A stretch of 6,420 nt of DNA from an uncultured Eubacteriales bacterium (GTDB lineage: Bacteria; Bacillota_A; Clostridia; Oscillospirales; Oscillospiraceae): positions 1 through 6,420 of the forward strand of contig CATJRT010000131.1 in NCBI GenBank assembly GCA_949742895.1. The letters run 5' to 3'. How positions within the stretch are numbered: the stretch's first letter is position 1; each line of letters begins with the position of its first letter. Below, piece after piece: positions 1 to 5,553 of the stretch. The position numbers and the translations under genes are program-made. Below the pieces are notes generated by a model. The model ran no database searches and was not told the origin of the DNA. It saw nothing but the letters and a program-made list of their open reading frames with translations.

Positions 1-1
1 C

Positions 2-403
2 GCCACCCAGCTGTGCGAGCTGGACGAGGACGGGAAGCTCAAGCGCCTGGTGGCCGCCCACGACGTGGGCAGGGCAGTGAACCCCACCTCCTGCGAGGGC
101 CAGATCGAGGGGGGCGTGGTCATGAGCATGGGCTTCGCCCTGACGGAGTCCGATCCCCTGTCGGACTGCCGGCCCACGGCGAAATTTGGCACTTTAGGGC
201 TCTTCAAGGCCAACCAGATCCCCGAGATCAAGGCCATCGTGGTGGAGAAGCCGGGGCTGGACGTAGCCTGCGGGGCCATCGGCATCGGGGAGATCACCTC
301 CATCCCCACCGCCCCGGCCATCGCCGACGCCTACTACCGGTACGACGGCAAGCGGCGCTATAGTCTGCCACTGGCGGACACGCCCTACAGCCGCAGCAAA
401 TAA
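2..403 (+). CDS. Xanthine dehydrogenase/aldehyde oxidase-type molybdopterin-binding subunit, C-terminal fragment
   Basis: The gene is cut by the left window edge; 133 C-terminal residues are visible in one open frame ending in TAA. The visible part matches the end of the large molybdenum-cofactor subunit of the xanthine oxidase family, which hydroxylates purines or aldehydes with electrons passing to FeS and FAD partners. Family marks seen here are the stretch DVGRAVNPTSCEGQIEGG (codons from about 62), the GFALTE segment, and GIGE with its glutamate at codon 290-292. By alignment from memory this corresponds to the catalytic Glu of bovine xanthine oxidase (Glu1261). It is followed by the usual end, an alanine-rich helix (PTAPAIADAYY) and a Pro-Leu tail. 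The substrate cannot be told from this piece: xanthine dehydrogenase, a selenium-dependent purine hydroxylase or an aldehyde oxidoreductase are all possible. It appears to be the last gene of its transcription unit, since a hairpin followed by a T run starts one base after the stop. Confidence 0.92.
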   Translation, partial: ATQLCELDEDGKLKRLVAAHDVGRAVNPTSCEGQIEGGVVMSMGFALTESDPLSDCRPTAKFGTLGLFKANQIPEIKAIVVEKPGLDVACGAIGIGEITSIPTAPAIADAYYRYDGKRRYSLPLADTPYSRSK

Positions 404-426
404 TGACGAAATATCGTCAAATTTTT
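404..426 (+). terminator. Weak intrinsic terminator after the molybdopterin subunit gene
   Basis: The 6-bp stem TGACGA (404-409) pairs with TCGTCA (414-419) around an AATA loop and is followed by AATTTTTCC. It begins one base after the stop codon. The stem is short and AT-leaning, so termination may be partial; the stronger hairpin at 492-528 could act as a backup. Confidence 0.5.
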
Positions 427-435
427 CCGCGCCTA

Positions 436-464
436 TTGAATCCGGGCCCCGGATATGGTATACT
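436..464 (+). promoter_or_regulatory. Predicted sigma-A promoter driving the riboswitch leader and surface protein gene
   Basis: The -35 box TTGAAT (436-441) and the -10 box TATACT (459-464) are separated by exactly 17 bp. The -10 box is preceded by TGG, an extended -10 element. Transcription should start near 471, giving a leader of about 630 nt before the ATG at 1104. I see no comparably good promoter closer to the gene. Inferred from sequence only. Confidence 0.62.
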
Positions 465-471
465 GTGTATA

Positions 472-490
472 ACCGCCCACAACGGGTGGT
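472..490 (+). other. Small hairpin at the predicted transcript 5' end
   Basis: ACCGCCC (472-478) pairs with GGGTGGT (484-490) around an ACAAC loop, 7 bp with one G-U pair. It would be the first structure on the transcript from the promoter at 436-464. It could protect the 5' end or stack on the next hairpin, which starts two bases later. Function unknown. Confidence 0.4.
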
Positions 491-491
491 C

Positions 492-528
492 CAGAAAACC
501 CTTTCCCGTTTAAGGAAAGGGTTTTCTG
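492..528 (+). terminator. Perfect 15-bp inverted repeat, possibly a bidirectional terminator or early attenuator
   Basis: The arms 492-506 and 514-528 are perfectly complementary around the loop CGTTTAA. The core CCCTTTCC/GGAAAGGG is flanked by an A run on the left and TTTTCTG on the right, the classic shape of a bidirectional intrinsic terminator in which the U run is also the outer part of the stem. No further T run follows. It could stop read-through from the upstream molybdenum hydroxylase operon. It would, however, also lie about 20 nt inside the transcript from the promoter at 436-464, so it may instead be a stable 5' structure. Confidence 0.42.
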
Positions 529-770
529 CGAGTATGTCTTCCGCTCCCCCGCCGGGGCGGCTGGCATAAATCCCAAGGCGAAATCCGATACAGAAGGGAG
601 GCGCGGCACGTGATGAGGATCATTCGGGCGGAGCTGACTCCGCCCGACAGCTTAGCCCCGCCGTCTGTTCTATTGTGACGGCGGGGCGGACGGGGCCGCG
701 GAGCAGCTATCCGCGGCAGTTGTATGGGCGAAGCACATCGACGGGCGAACCGCAATCCATGCAACCGTAT
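529..770 (+). other. GC-rich structured leader segment between promoter and riboswitches
   Basis: No convincing gene is seen here, but four further hairpins are. CCGCTCC (541-547) pairs with 554-560 (7 bp, one G-U). Positions 624-632 pair with 639-647 (9 bp, perfect). Positions 655-665 pair with 677-687 (11 bp, perfect, 11-nt loop). CCGCGG (696-701) pairs with a second CCGCGG (711-716). None is followed by a T run, so they do not look like intrinsic terminators. I do not recognise a known RNA family. It may be an unclassified structured RNA, a transcript-stabilising element, or an unrelated remnant. It contains a short ORF with a good ribosome binding site (613-678). Confidence 0.4.
613..678 (+). 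CDS. Possible 21-codon leader ORF (doubtful)
   Basis: The ATG at 613 is preceded by a strong Shine-Dalgarno match, AAGGGAGG (594-601), 11 nt upstream, and the frame runs 21 codons to TGA. A GTG at 610 is in frame and is an alternative start. The peptide MRIIRAELTPPDSLAPPSVLL has no recognised motif. Two hairpins (624-647 and 655-687) overlap the coding part, so ribosomes on it would disturb the leader fold. This would fit a leader peptide, but a chance ORF in GC-rich sequence is equally possible. Confidence 0.2.
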   Translation: MRIIRAELTPPDSLAPPSVLL

Positions 771-773
771 ATT

Positions 774-872
774 CATTTTTGGCAAACCACGGGAAATTGT
801 GGGACGCAAAGTCACAGGGGCTAAAACCGCCGCGCACCGGCGTGTCATGCCAGCCTGACTGCTAATCATAAA
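774..872 (+). promoter_or_regulatory. c-di-GMP-I (GEMM-I) riboswitch, aptamer 1 of 3
   Basis: This is the first of three tandem aptamers for the second messenger cyclic di-GMP. The conserved GGCAAAC starts at 781. P2 is CCACGG (787-792) with TTGTGG (797-802), closed by a GAAA tetraloop (793-796). The invariant core GGACGCAAAG follows (802-811). The tetraloop receptor strands are GCTAAA (820-825) and ATGCC (847-851), then AGCC at 852-855. A 5-bp hairpin, 828-832 with 838-842, caps P3. By alignment to Vc2 of Vibrio cholerae from memory, the ligand-contacting residues G20, A47 and C92 correspond to G782, A809 and C862; all are present. G rather than A at the G20 position favours c-di-GMP over cGAMP. 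Its P1 is poorly paired, and its 3' strand overlaps the P1 5' strand of aptamer 2. Confidence 0.92.
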
Positions 873-954
873 AGGCAAACTGTGGGAAACTACAGGACGC
901 AAAGCTACGGGAGCTAAAGCGCAAGCCATGCCAGCCCGGTTACTGATTATGATT
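864..954 (+). promoter_or_regulatory. c-di-GMP-I (GEMM-I) riboswitch, aptamer 2 of 3
   Basis: This is the most regular of the three copies. P1 is a perfect 8-bp helix, AATCATAA (864-871) with TTATGATT (947-954). GGCAAAC is at 874-880. P2 is CTGTGG (880-885) with CTACAG (890-895) around a GAAA tetraloop. The core GGACGCAAAG is at 895-904. The receptor strands are GCTAAA (913-918) and ATGCC (928-932), and the stretch AGCCCGGTTAC is at 933-943. P3 is very short, ending in GC-GCAA-GC (919-926). Equivalents of Vc2 G20, A47 and C92 are G875, A902 and C943, all conserved. The P1 strands lie in the linkers that aptamers 1 and 3 would also need for their own P1. Confidence 0.95.
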
Positions 955-1059
955 GGCAAACCGCCAGAAATGACGGGGCGCAAAGCAATGGGGGCTAAGG
1001 TGCTGGATTACGCAATGAGTTTGCGGGGAAGGCGCTATGCCAGCCCGGCCGCCGGATAC
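947..1059 (+). promoter_or_regulatory. c-di-GMP-I (GEMM-I) riboswitch, aptamer 3 of 3
   Basis: This is the copy nearest the gene and the most divergent. GGCAAAC starts at 955. P2 is CCGCCA (961-966) with TGACGG (971-976) around GAAA, with one C-A mismatch. The core reads GGGGCGCAAAG (975-985), so the A normally found before CGCAAAG is G at 978. The receptor strands are GCTAAG (994-999) and TATGC (1036-1040), very close to the classic 11-nt GAAA receptor. Between them lies a 36-nt P3 extension containing a CGCAA/TTGCG hairpin (1011-1025). AGCCCGGCCGC is at 1042-1052. Vc2 G20, A47 and C92 equivalents are G956, A983 and C1052. Its P1 has several G-U pairs and mismatches and competes with aptamer 2 and with the hairpin 1053-1069. 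Confidence 0.9.
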
Positions 1060-1103
1060 TTTGCATCCGAATGAAAATTAAGCAAAGAAAGGAAACTGAG
1101 TCT
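1053..1103 (+). promoter_or_regulatory. Candidate expression platform and ribosome binding site of the surface protein gene
   Basis: The likely Shine-Dalgarno sequence is AAGGAAA (1089-1095), ending 8 nt before the ATG at 1104 (AAGG itself ends 11 nt before it). No intrinsic terminator lies between aptamer 3 and the gene, so control is probably at translation. CGGAT (1053-1057) can pair with ATCCG (1065-1069). CTTTGC (1059-1064) can pair with GCAAAG at 1082-1087, just beside the Shine-Dalgarno, or with the identical GCAAAG of the aptamer 3 core (980-985). These exclusive pairings could form a switch; this is inference. Confidence 0.45.
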
Positions 1104-4100
1104 ATGAAGAAATCAAACACCCTGCGCAGACGCGGACTCGCCCTGTTCCTTGCCCTTGTGATGTGTGTGAGCCTGCTGCCCGGTACGGCGCTGGCATGGC
1201 CGGGAGGAAACCAAGGGGACGGAAACAACAGCAGTAAGCTGCATGATCTCAAAGTTGAGCATTGGATTACCAACTCCCCTATTAGCGTCGCTAACGGAAC
1301 TTCCGGCAAAACTGCAGAAAAAAATGCCCTCATCCTTAATTCAAACTCTGAGGGCCTTTCCAATGGTATTCCTGTCAAGCAAATTGTGACCCAGGAGTTC
1401 GCAAGCGGTACCGATCATTACTTCTTCTGGAAGGCCCGCGTTATTACCAGTAAAAATAATTGGCAACAGTCGTGGGTTGGCAATGCTGCCACAGAGGATA
1501 GGGCAACGGATGTTGTTGCGGTCAAATACACCCAAAATGATGGGTGGCTGTATCGCACCACCGAAAATGGGGATTGGACATCTTTTGACAACGATGACCA
1601 GTTCATTGCTTTTTATCTGAAGATGGAGACGCTAGATAACGGTGTAACCATCAAAATCTCTGACTGGCCGACCATGAATTATGATCAGACGACAAATTCC
1701 CCCTCTATGGTTGTCTATCAGCTCTATAACGAGAATGACCAACCCATGACCGGCAATAACGCAAGGGTTGCGACTTTCTACAACGGGAAGAATAATACGA
1801 TTTCTCAAATCCTGTTCGAGCTGACGGGCCGGGACGACTGGACAATCGAGGCGGTCAAGAGCAACACTCCAAGTGGGCGTGTAACTGCCAATAGTGCTGC
1901 CAGCTACACCCCACCCAGTTGGAATGAGTTAGGTGTCACCATGGAGAAAACAGGCTCCACGATCAACTGCTTCACAAATGGCGGCATCCTAACTGTCGGT
2001 ATCAAGGTCAAGGCAGTCAAAACCGATCCTTCTCTGACTGTCAATTATTATGACATCAGCGAAAAGGGTAAAGAGACCAAAACCCAGTTGGCAAATGGCA
2101 ATCCTATGCTCATCAATACCCAGGTACAGGGAACTACGGCGTTGACATTTAACGACTTTATCCAGATTACCGACTTACGGTTGTCAGTGAAATCTAATTC
2201 GCATAGCATTTCTTTTAATGAGCAGACAAAATCCATCACCGGAATCCCCACCAGTCTGGTAGCTGGCGCTACCACCAGCTTCCCGCTGACCACCAGCGTC
2301 ACAGGCTATCATCCGGACTACGTGGAGGCAGAGCTTTCGGAGGACGGCAAGACATTGGACCTGTACTTCCGGCCTGTCAGCTGCACGGTACGGTTTGATG
2401 CCAACCTGCCGGCAGGGGTTTCATCCGATATGTTGATTCCGCTCATTCCAGTGAACCAGATCGTGTCCTACGGGCAAAAAGCAACGGATCCCGTTACTGT
2501 GGAGGGCTACACCGCCCCGACGCTGGCCGGGTATACGTTTAGCGGCTGGTTTACAAAGGATGCAAGCAACAACCTGTCTGAAACCGCATATAACTTTGAG
2601 ACCCCTGTGACCAGCGATCTCACACTGTACGCGAAGTGGGTTCCGGCTGGCAACTCCTACCGGGTTGAACATTATCTGGAGAACCTGGAAGGCAACGGGT
2701 ATGCTGCGCCCGCAGTGGATAATCAGACGCTTGAAACCATTAACGCAGTGGGTAATGAGCCCGTCCAGACTGGCGACAATGTGGTTGCGGTCGCGAAGAG
2801 TTTCCCGGGCTTTACGTACGCCCCTAGTATTGAAGGCACAGTCGCCAACGGCACGGTTGCCGCCAACGGCTCTACGGTCCTGAAGCTGTATTACACCCGC
2901 AACACTCACAGTGTGACCTATGTGCTGGAAGACGGTACTGTCAATTCGGCGTATGCCACTCTCACCGGCGTGTCTGCGCCCGCAGGAAACAGCAGTGTCA
3001 AGTATGATGCTCCTGTAACCGTGCAGGCCCTTAATGGCACAATTCCTGCCGGATACACCTTCAGTGGCTGGACTGCCAGCTATACGGATGCAGCGGGTGT
3101 GCAGCAAACCGTCACCATCAATGATATCCCTGCAACCGCCGAGGCCTCTGCCACAAAACAGTTCACCATGCCCGATGCAAATGTGACCCTCAAGGGCCAC
3201 TTCACCGCGCACACGCACGATATCTCCTACTATGTGGAGCACTGGGTGGTCGGCGCGACCAGCGCATTTTCCGGTCCGACTACCGTGTCCGAGATGAATG
3301 TCCCCGTGAGTCAAAACACTCTAACGGTCACGTCTGACTCTGTCGCACCGCTGACGCATGAGGGGTACAGACACCTCTACACGAACCACGCGGACAACAC
3401 CATTGCAGCCGGTTCGACCATCAAGCTGTTCTACATCCCCGCCAGCTGGCCGACAGCAGTACCCGGACTCTCCGTCACCAAGACGCCCAGCGTCACTACT
3501 GCAGATGTGGGCGATACTGTGCAGTGGACTATCGTTGTGCGGAACACCGGGGATACAATCTTCAGCAATTTGTTCCTGACTGATACACTGGGGAGCACAT
3601 CGATTGCAGTTCCCAACGGTGAATACACCGCTTGGAGCTATGGGGCCCGGCCCGTTGTAGAGCCCACCGATCCTCCTGCGCCTGTTCCCCCCGTACCGTC
3701 AGCAGGCGGTTTTGACCTGTATCCCGGTGAGGAGGCCAAATTCACCGTCTCCAAGATTGTGACAGTTGAGGACGGCACCAATCTGGTCAATACAGTCACT
3801 GTTAGCCAACCTCCCATCGGAGAAGAGCCCGCCCCTGACCCGATTGTGATTACGTCTGATCCCATCACAGTCCAGCGGTACACCGTCAGATTCCTTGACG
3901 GCGCTTCTGAACTCCTCAACAGCGGGGCGCAGCCCCGGGGCACGACGCTGACTGCGCCCACGGTTACCAACCGCTCCGATGCCAGCGGCACCTGGGTCTT
4001 CCTGGGCTGGAGCGATACTCCCAGCGGAGGAATCGTCCTTCTGCCGGACACCATTACCGCTGACGCGGTCTACTATGCCCAGTGGCGCTTTGACGCCGCT

Positions 4101-5354
4101 CCCCCGCTCCCTGTCCTTACGCCGGGCATGTCGGTGAGCAAGACCGCCTCTGCGGCCACCGCGGCAGTGGGTGACACCATCACCTACACCATCACCGTCC
4201 GCAACACCGGCGAGACGGCTCTGACGGACATTGTAGTGACCGACCCGATGATGGCAGGCGGCGGTATGGCCCTCGGCGATCTGGCGGTAGGCGAGACGCG
4301 GACCATCAGCTACAGCTATGTGGTCGCTTCTACGGATGCCGGAACGATCCTGCGCAACAGAGTCAGCGTTTCCGGTACCAACTCCGGCGGCACAAATCCC
4401 GCTCCCGTTGAGGATTCGGCGGAGACAGTGATCCCCACTCCGGCTCCGACGCCGACGCCCGGTCCCGTCACCCCCGTCACCCCTGTGACTCCCGTGACCC
4501 CCAACCCGGGCACGAATATCCCTGACGCGCCCACGCCTCTGGGCCCCACCCCCGGCACCACCATCAATGATGAGGACGTGCCTCTGGCGGCCCCGGGCCT
4601 GAACAGCGTGGACCACTTCGACTACGTCAAGGGCTATGGCGACGGCCTGGTGAAGCCCGAGGCCAACATCACCCGCGCCGAGGTTGCCACCATCTTCTTC
4701 CGTCTGATGGAGAACGCCTTCCGCACGGAGAACTGGGCCACCGAGAACACCTTCACCGACGTGAAGGCCAGTGACTGGTACAACAACGCCATCTCCACCG
4801 CTGCCAAGGCCGGCATCCTCAACGGCTACGCCGACAGCTCCTTCCAGCCCAACAAGGACATCACCCGTGCGGAGTTCGCGGCCATCGCCGCCCGCTTCGC
4901 CAGCGAGGTGGTCCCCTCCGGCGGCATGTTCAGTGATATCGAGGGCCACTGGGCTCAGGAGAGCATTGAGCGCGCCTCCGCCGCCGGCTGGATCCGCGGC
5001 AGCGATGGAAAGTTCCGTCCCGAGGACAAGATTACCCGCGCCGAGGCCATCACCCTGATCAACCGCATGCTGGACCGCGTCCCCGATGCGGACCACATGC
5101 TCCCCGACATGATTACCTTTACCGACAATACGCCGGATAAGTGGTACTATGCCGACGTTCAGGAGGCCGCCAACAGCCACGATTACGACCGTGACGAGAT
5201 CGGCGTGACCGAGATCTGGACCGCGATTCTCCCCGCCCAGGACTGGACCGCCCTGGAGAAGGAGTGGGCCACTGCGGCCTCCGCTCCCTCCGCCGGCGTG
5301 ACCCCCAGCCCCGAGGACGGCGAGACCGCCCCCGAGACCGAGGGTGAGAACTAA
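1104..5354 (+). CDS. Large secreted SLH-anchored surface protein (putative adhesin) with DUF11-, InlB B-repeat- and MucBP-like modules
   Basis: The protein has 1416 residues from the ATG at 1104. I preferred this start to the in-frame ATG at 1071 because it has a Shine-Dalgarno and opens straight into a signal peptide: KK...RRR, a hydrophobic core at about 12-25, likely cleavage after ALA-31. Residues 32 to about 420 form a beta-rich, Asn/Thr/Ser-rich ectodomain without a named family. An InlB B-repeat-like module (about 427-515, GYTFSGW...LYAKW) follows. Two MucBP-like modules opening YRVEHYLENLEG and YYVEHWVV (about 519-599 and 707-778) flank a further GYTFSGW-containing segment. Two DUF11-like domains (about 789-903 and 1009-1110, each with VGDT and VRNTG) flank a second B-repeat-like module (926-996, ending YYAQW). 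A Pro/Thr linker leads to three SLH domains (about 1166-1324) with TRAE motifs at 1190, 1254 and 1311, which should bind secondary cell-wall polymer. The tail is acidic, and I see no sortase signal. A role in adhesion or biofilm is inferred from this architecture and from the c-di-GMP riboswitches upstream; the binding target is unknown. Confidence 0.93.
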   Translation: MKKSNTLRRRGLALFLALVMCVSLLPGTALAWPGGNQGDGNNSSKLHDLKVEHWITNSPISVANGTSGKTAEKNALILNSNSEGLSNGIPVKQIVTQEFASGTDHYFFWKARVITSKNNWQQSWVGNAATEDRATDVVAVKYTQNDGWLYRTTENGDWTSFDNDDQFIAFYLKMETLDNGVTIKISDWPTMNYDQTTNSPSMVVYQLYNENDQPMTGNNARVATFYNGKNNTISQILFELTGRDDWTIEAVKSNTPSGRVTANSAASYTPPSWNELGVTMEKTGSTINCFTNGGILTVGIKVKAVKTDPSLTVNYYDISEKGKETKTQLANGNPMLINTQVQGTTALTFNDFIQITDLRLSVKSNSHSISFNEQTKSITGIPTSLVAGATTSFPLTTSVTGYHPDYVEAELSEDGKTLDLYFRPVSCTVRFDANLPAGVSSDMLIPLIPVNQIVSYGQKATDPVTVEGYTAPTLAGYTFSGWFTKDASNNLSETAYNFETPVTSDLTLYAKWVPAGNSYRVEHYLENLEGNGYAAPAVDNQTLETINAVGNEPVQTGDNVVAVAKSFPGFTYAPSIEGTVANGTVAANGSTVLKLYYTRNTHSVTYVLEDGTVNSAYATLTGVSAPAGNSSVKYDAPVTVQALNGTIPAGYTFSGWTASYTDAAGVQQTVTINDIPATAEASATKQFTMPDANVTLKGHFTAHTHDISYYVEHWVVGATSAFSGPTTVSEMNVPVSQNTLTVTSDSVAPLTHEGYRHLYTNHADNTIAAGSTIKLFYIPASWPTAVPGLSVTKTPSVTTADVGDTVQWTIVVRNTGDTIFSNLFLTDTLGSTSIAVPNGEYTAWSYGARPVVEPTDPPAPVPPVPSAGGFDLYPGEEAKFTVSKIVTVEDGTNLVNTVTVSQPPIGEEPAPDPIVITSDPITVQRYTVRFLDGASELLNSGAQPRGTTLTAPTVTNRSDASGTWVFLGWSDTPSGGIVLLPDTITADAVYYAQWRFDAAPPLPVLTPGMSVSKTASAATAAVGDTITYTITVRNTGETALTDIVVTDPMMAGGGMALGDLAVGETRTISYSYVVASTDAGTILRNRVSVSGTNSGGTNPAPVEDSAETVIPTPAPTPTPGPVTPVTPVTPVTPNPGTNIPDAPTPLGPTPGTTINDEDVPLAAPGLNSVDHFDYVKGYGDGLVKPEANITRAEVATIFFRLMENAFRTENWATENTFTDVKASDWYNNAISTAAKAGILNGYADSSFQPNKDITRAEFAAIAARFASEVVPSGGMFSDIEGHWAQESIERASAAGWIRGSDGKFRPEDKITRAEAITLINRMLDRVPDADHMLPDMITFTDNTPDKWYYADVQEAANSHDYDRDEIGVTEIWTAILPAQDWTALEKEWATAASAPSAGVTPSPEDGETAPETEGEN
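4464..4499 (+). repeat. Four 9-bp tandem repeats encoding Pro-Val-Thr in the stalk linker
   Basis: Four in-frame 9-bp units (CCC GTC ACC, CCC GTC ACC, CCT GTG ACT, CCC GTG ACC) encode PVT four times at residues 1121-1132, between the last DUF11-like domain and the SLH region. Because the unit is a multiple of three, slippage would change linker length without shifting frame. Such Pro/Thr stretches usually act as cell-wall spacers. Confidence 0.75.
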
Positions 5355-5364
5355 TCTACCAACC

Positions 5365-5445
5365 CGCTTTGCGTGAAGCGCAGGGCGAAGAGCACAAAAG
5401 GGCCCCGGGCGCTACGCGCCCGGGGCTCGGTTTACATACTTTTTC
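5365..5445 (+). terminator. Intrinsic terminator of the surface protein gene
   Basis: The main stem is GCCCCGGGCGC (5402-5412) with GCGCCCGGGGC (5416-5426), 11 perfect bp around a TAC loop, extendable to 5400-5428 with one G-U pair. TTTACATACTTTTTC follows (5431-5445). A preceding 9-bp hairpin, 5365-5373 with 5379-5387, lies between the stop codon and the main stem. The T-rich stretch is not immediately adjacent to the stem, but the very stable stem makes a transcript end here likely. Confidence 0.75.
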
Positions 5446-5463
5446 TTGACCTAGGTTTACAAT

Positions 5464-5492
5464 AGAAGTGCAACAATAAAAAAGAGGTGCAA
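5464..5492 (+). repeat. Imperfect direct repeat near the IS left end
   Basis: AGAAGTGCAA (5464-5473) recurs as AGAGGTGCAA (5483-5492), 19 bp apart, with one difference. The position between the presumed IS end and the transposase start suits transposase-binding sites, but this is inference from location only. Confidence 0.35.
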
Positions 5493-5553
5493 ACAGATCC
5501 GGAATCCTGTAAAATGGAGAGTAACCACACAAACCATAACAGGAGGACAGGAA

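Noticed and set aside
768..773. TATATT as a -10 box that would start RNA at aptamer 1
   Set aside because: No acceptable -35 box lies 16-18 bp upstream (the region reads gggcgaacc). The promoter at 436-464 is far better.
781..1052. The aptamers as cGAMP-specific GEMM-Ib riboswitches
   Set aside because: All three have G, not A, at the position I align with Vc2 G20 (782, 875, 956), which favours c-di-GMP. This should still be tested by binding.
774..1059. CRISPR-like array from the spaced repeats GGCAAAC / CGCAAAG / TGCCAGCC
   Set aside because: The repeated blocks are short, unequal in spacing and explained fully by three copies of the GEMM-I aptamer fold.
1071..1103. Alternative in-frame start of the surface protein at 1071
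   Set aside because: It has no Shine-Dalgarno, adds 11 charged residues before a typical signal peptide, and sits right behind aptamer 3. The ATG at 1104 has AAGGAAA upstream and a standard signal-peptide N-terminus.
1104..1196. Lipoprotein signal peptide (Cys at residue 21)
   Set aside because: The residues before the Cys (LVM) do not form a lipobox, and an ALA cleavage site with a following W fits signal peptidase I.
2421..5180. Long reverse-strand open frames (2421-3314 and 3699-5180)
   Set aside because: They lie entirely antisense to the surface protein gene, have Gly/Arg/Val-rich low-complexity translations and no recognisable domains; they are shadows of the GC-rich coding strand.
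5446..5463. TTGACC (5446) and TACAAT (5458) as a transposase promoter
   Set aside because: The two boxes are only 6 bp apart, so they cannot work together. Neither has a good partner at 16-18 bp.
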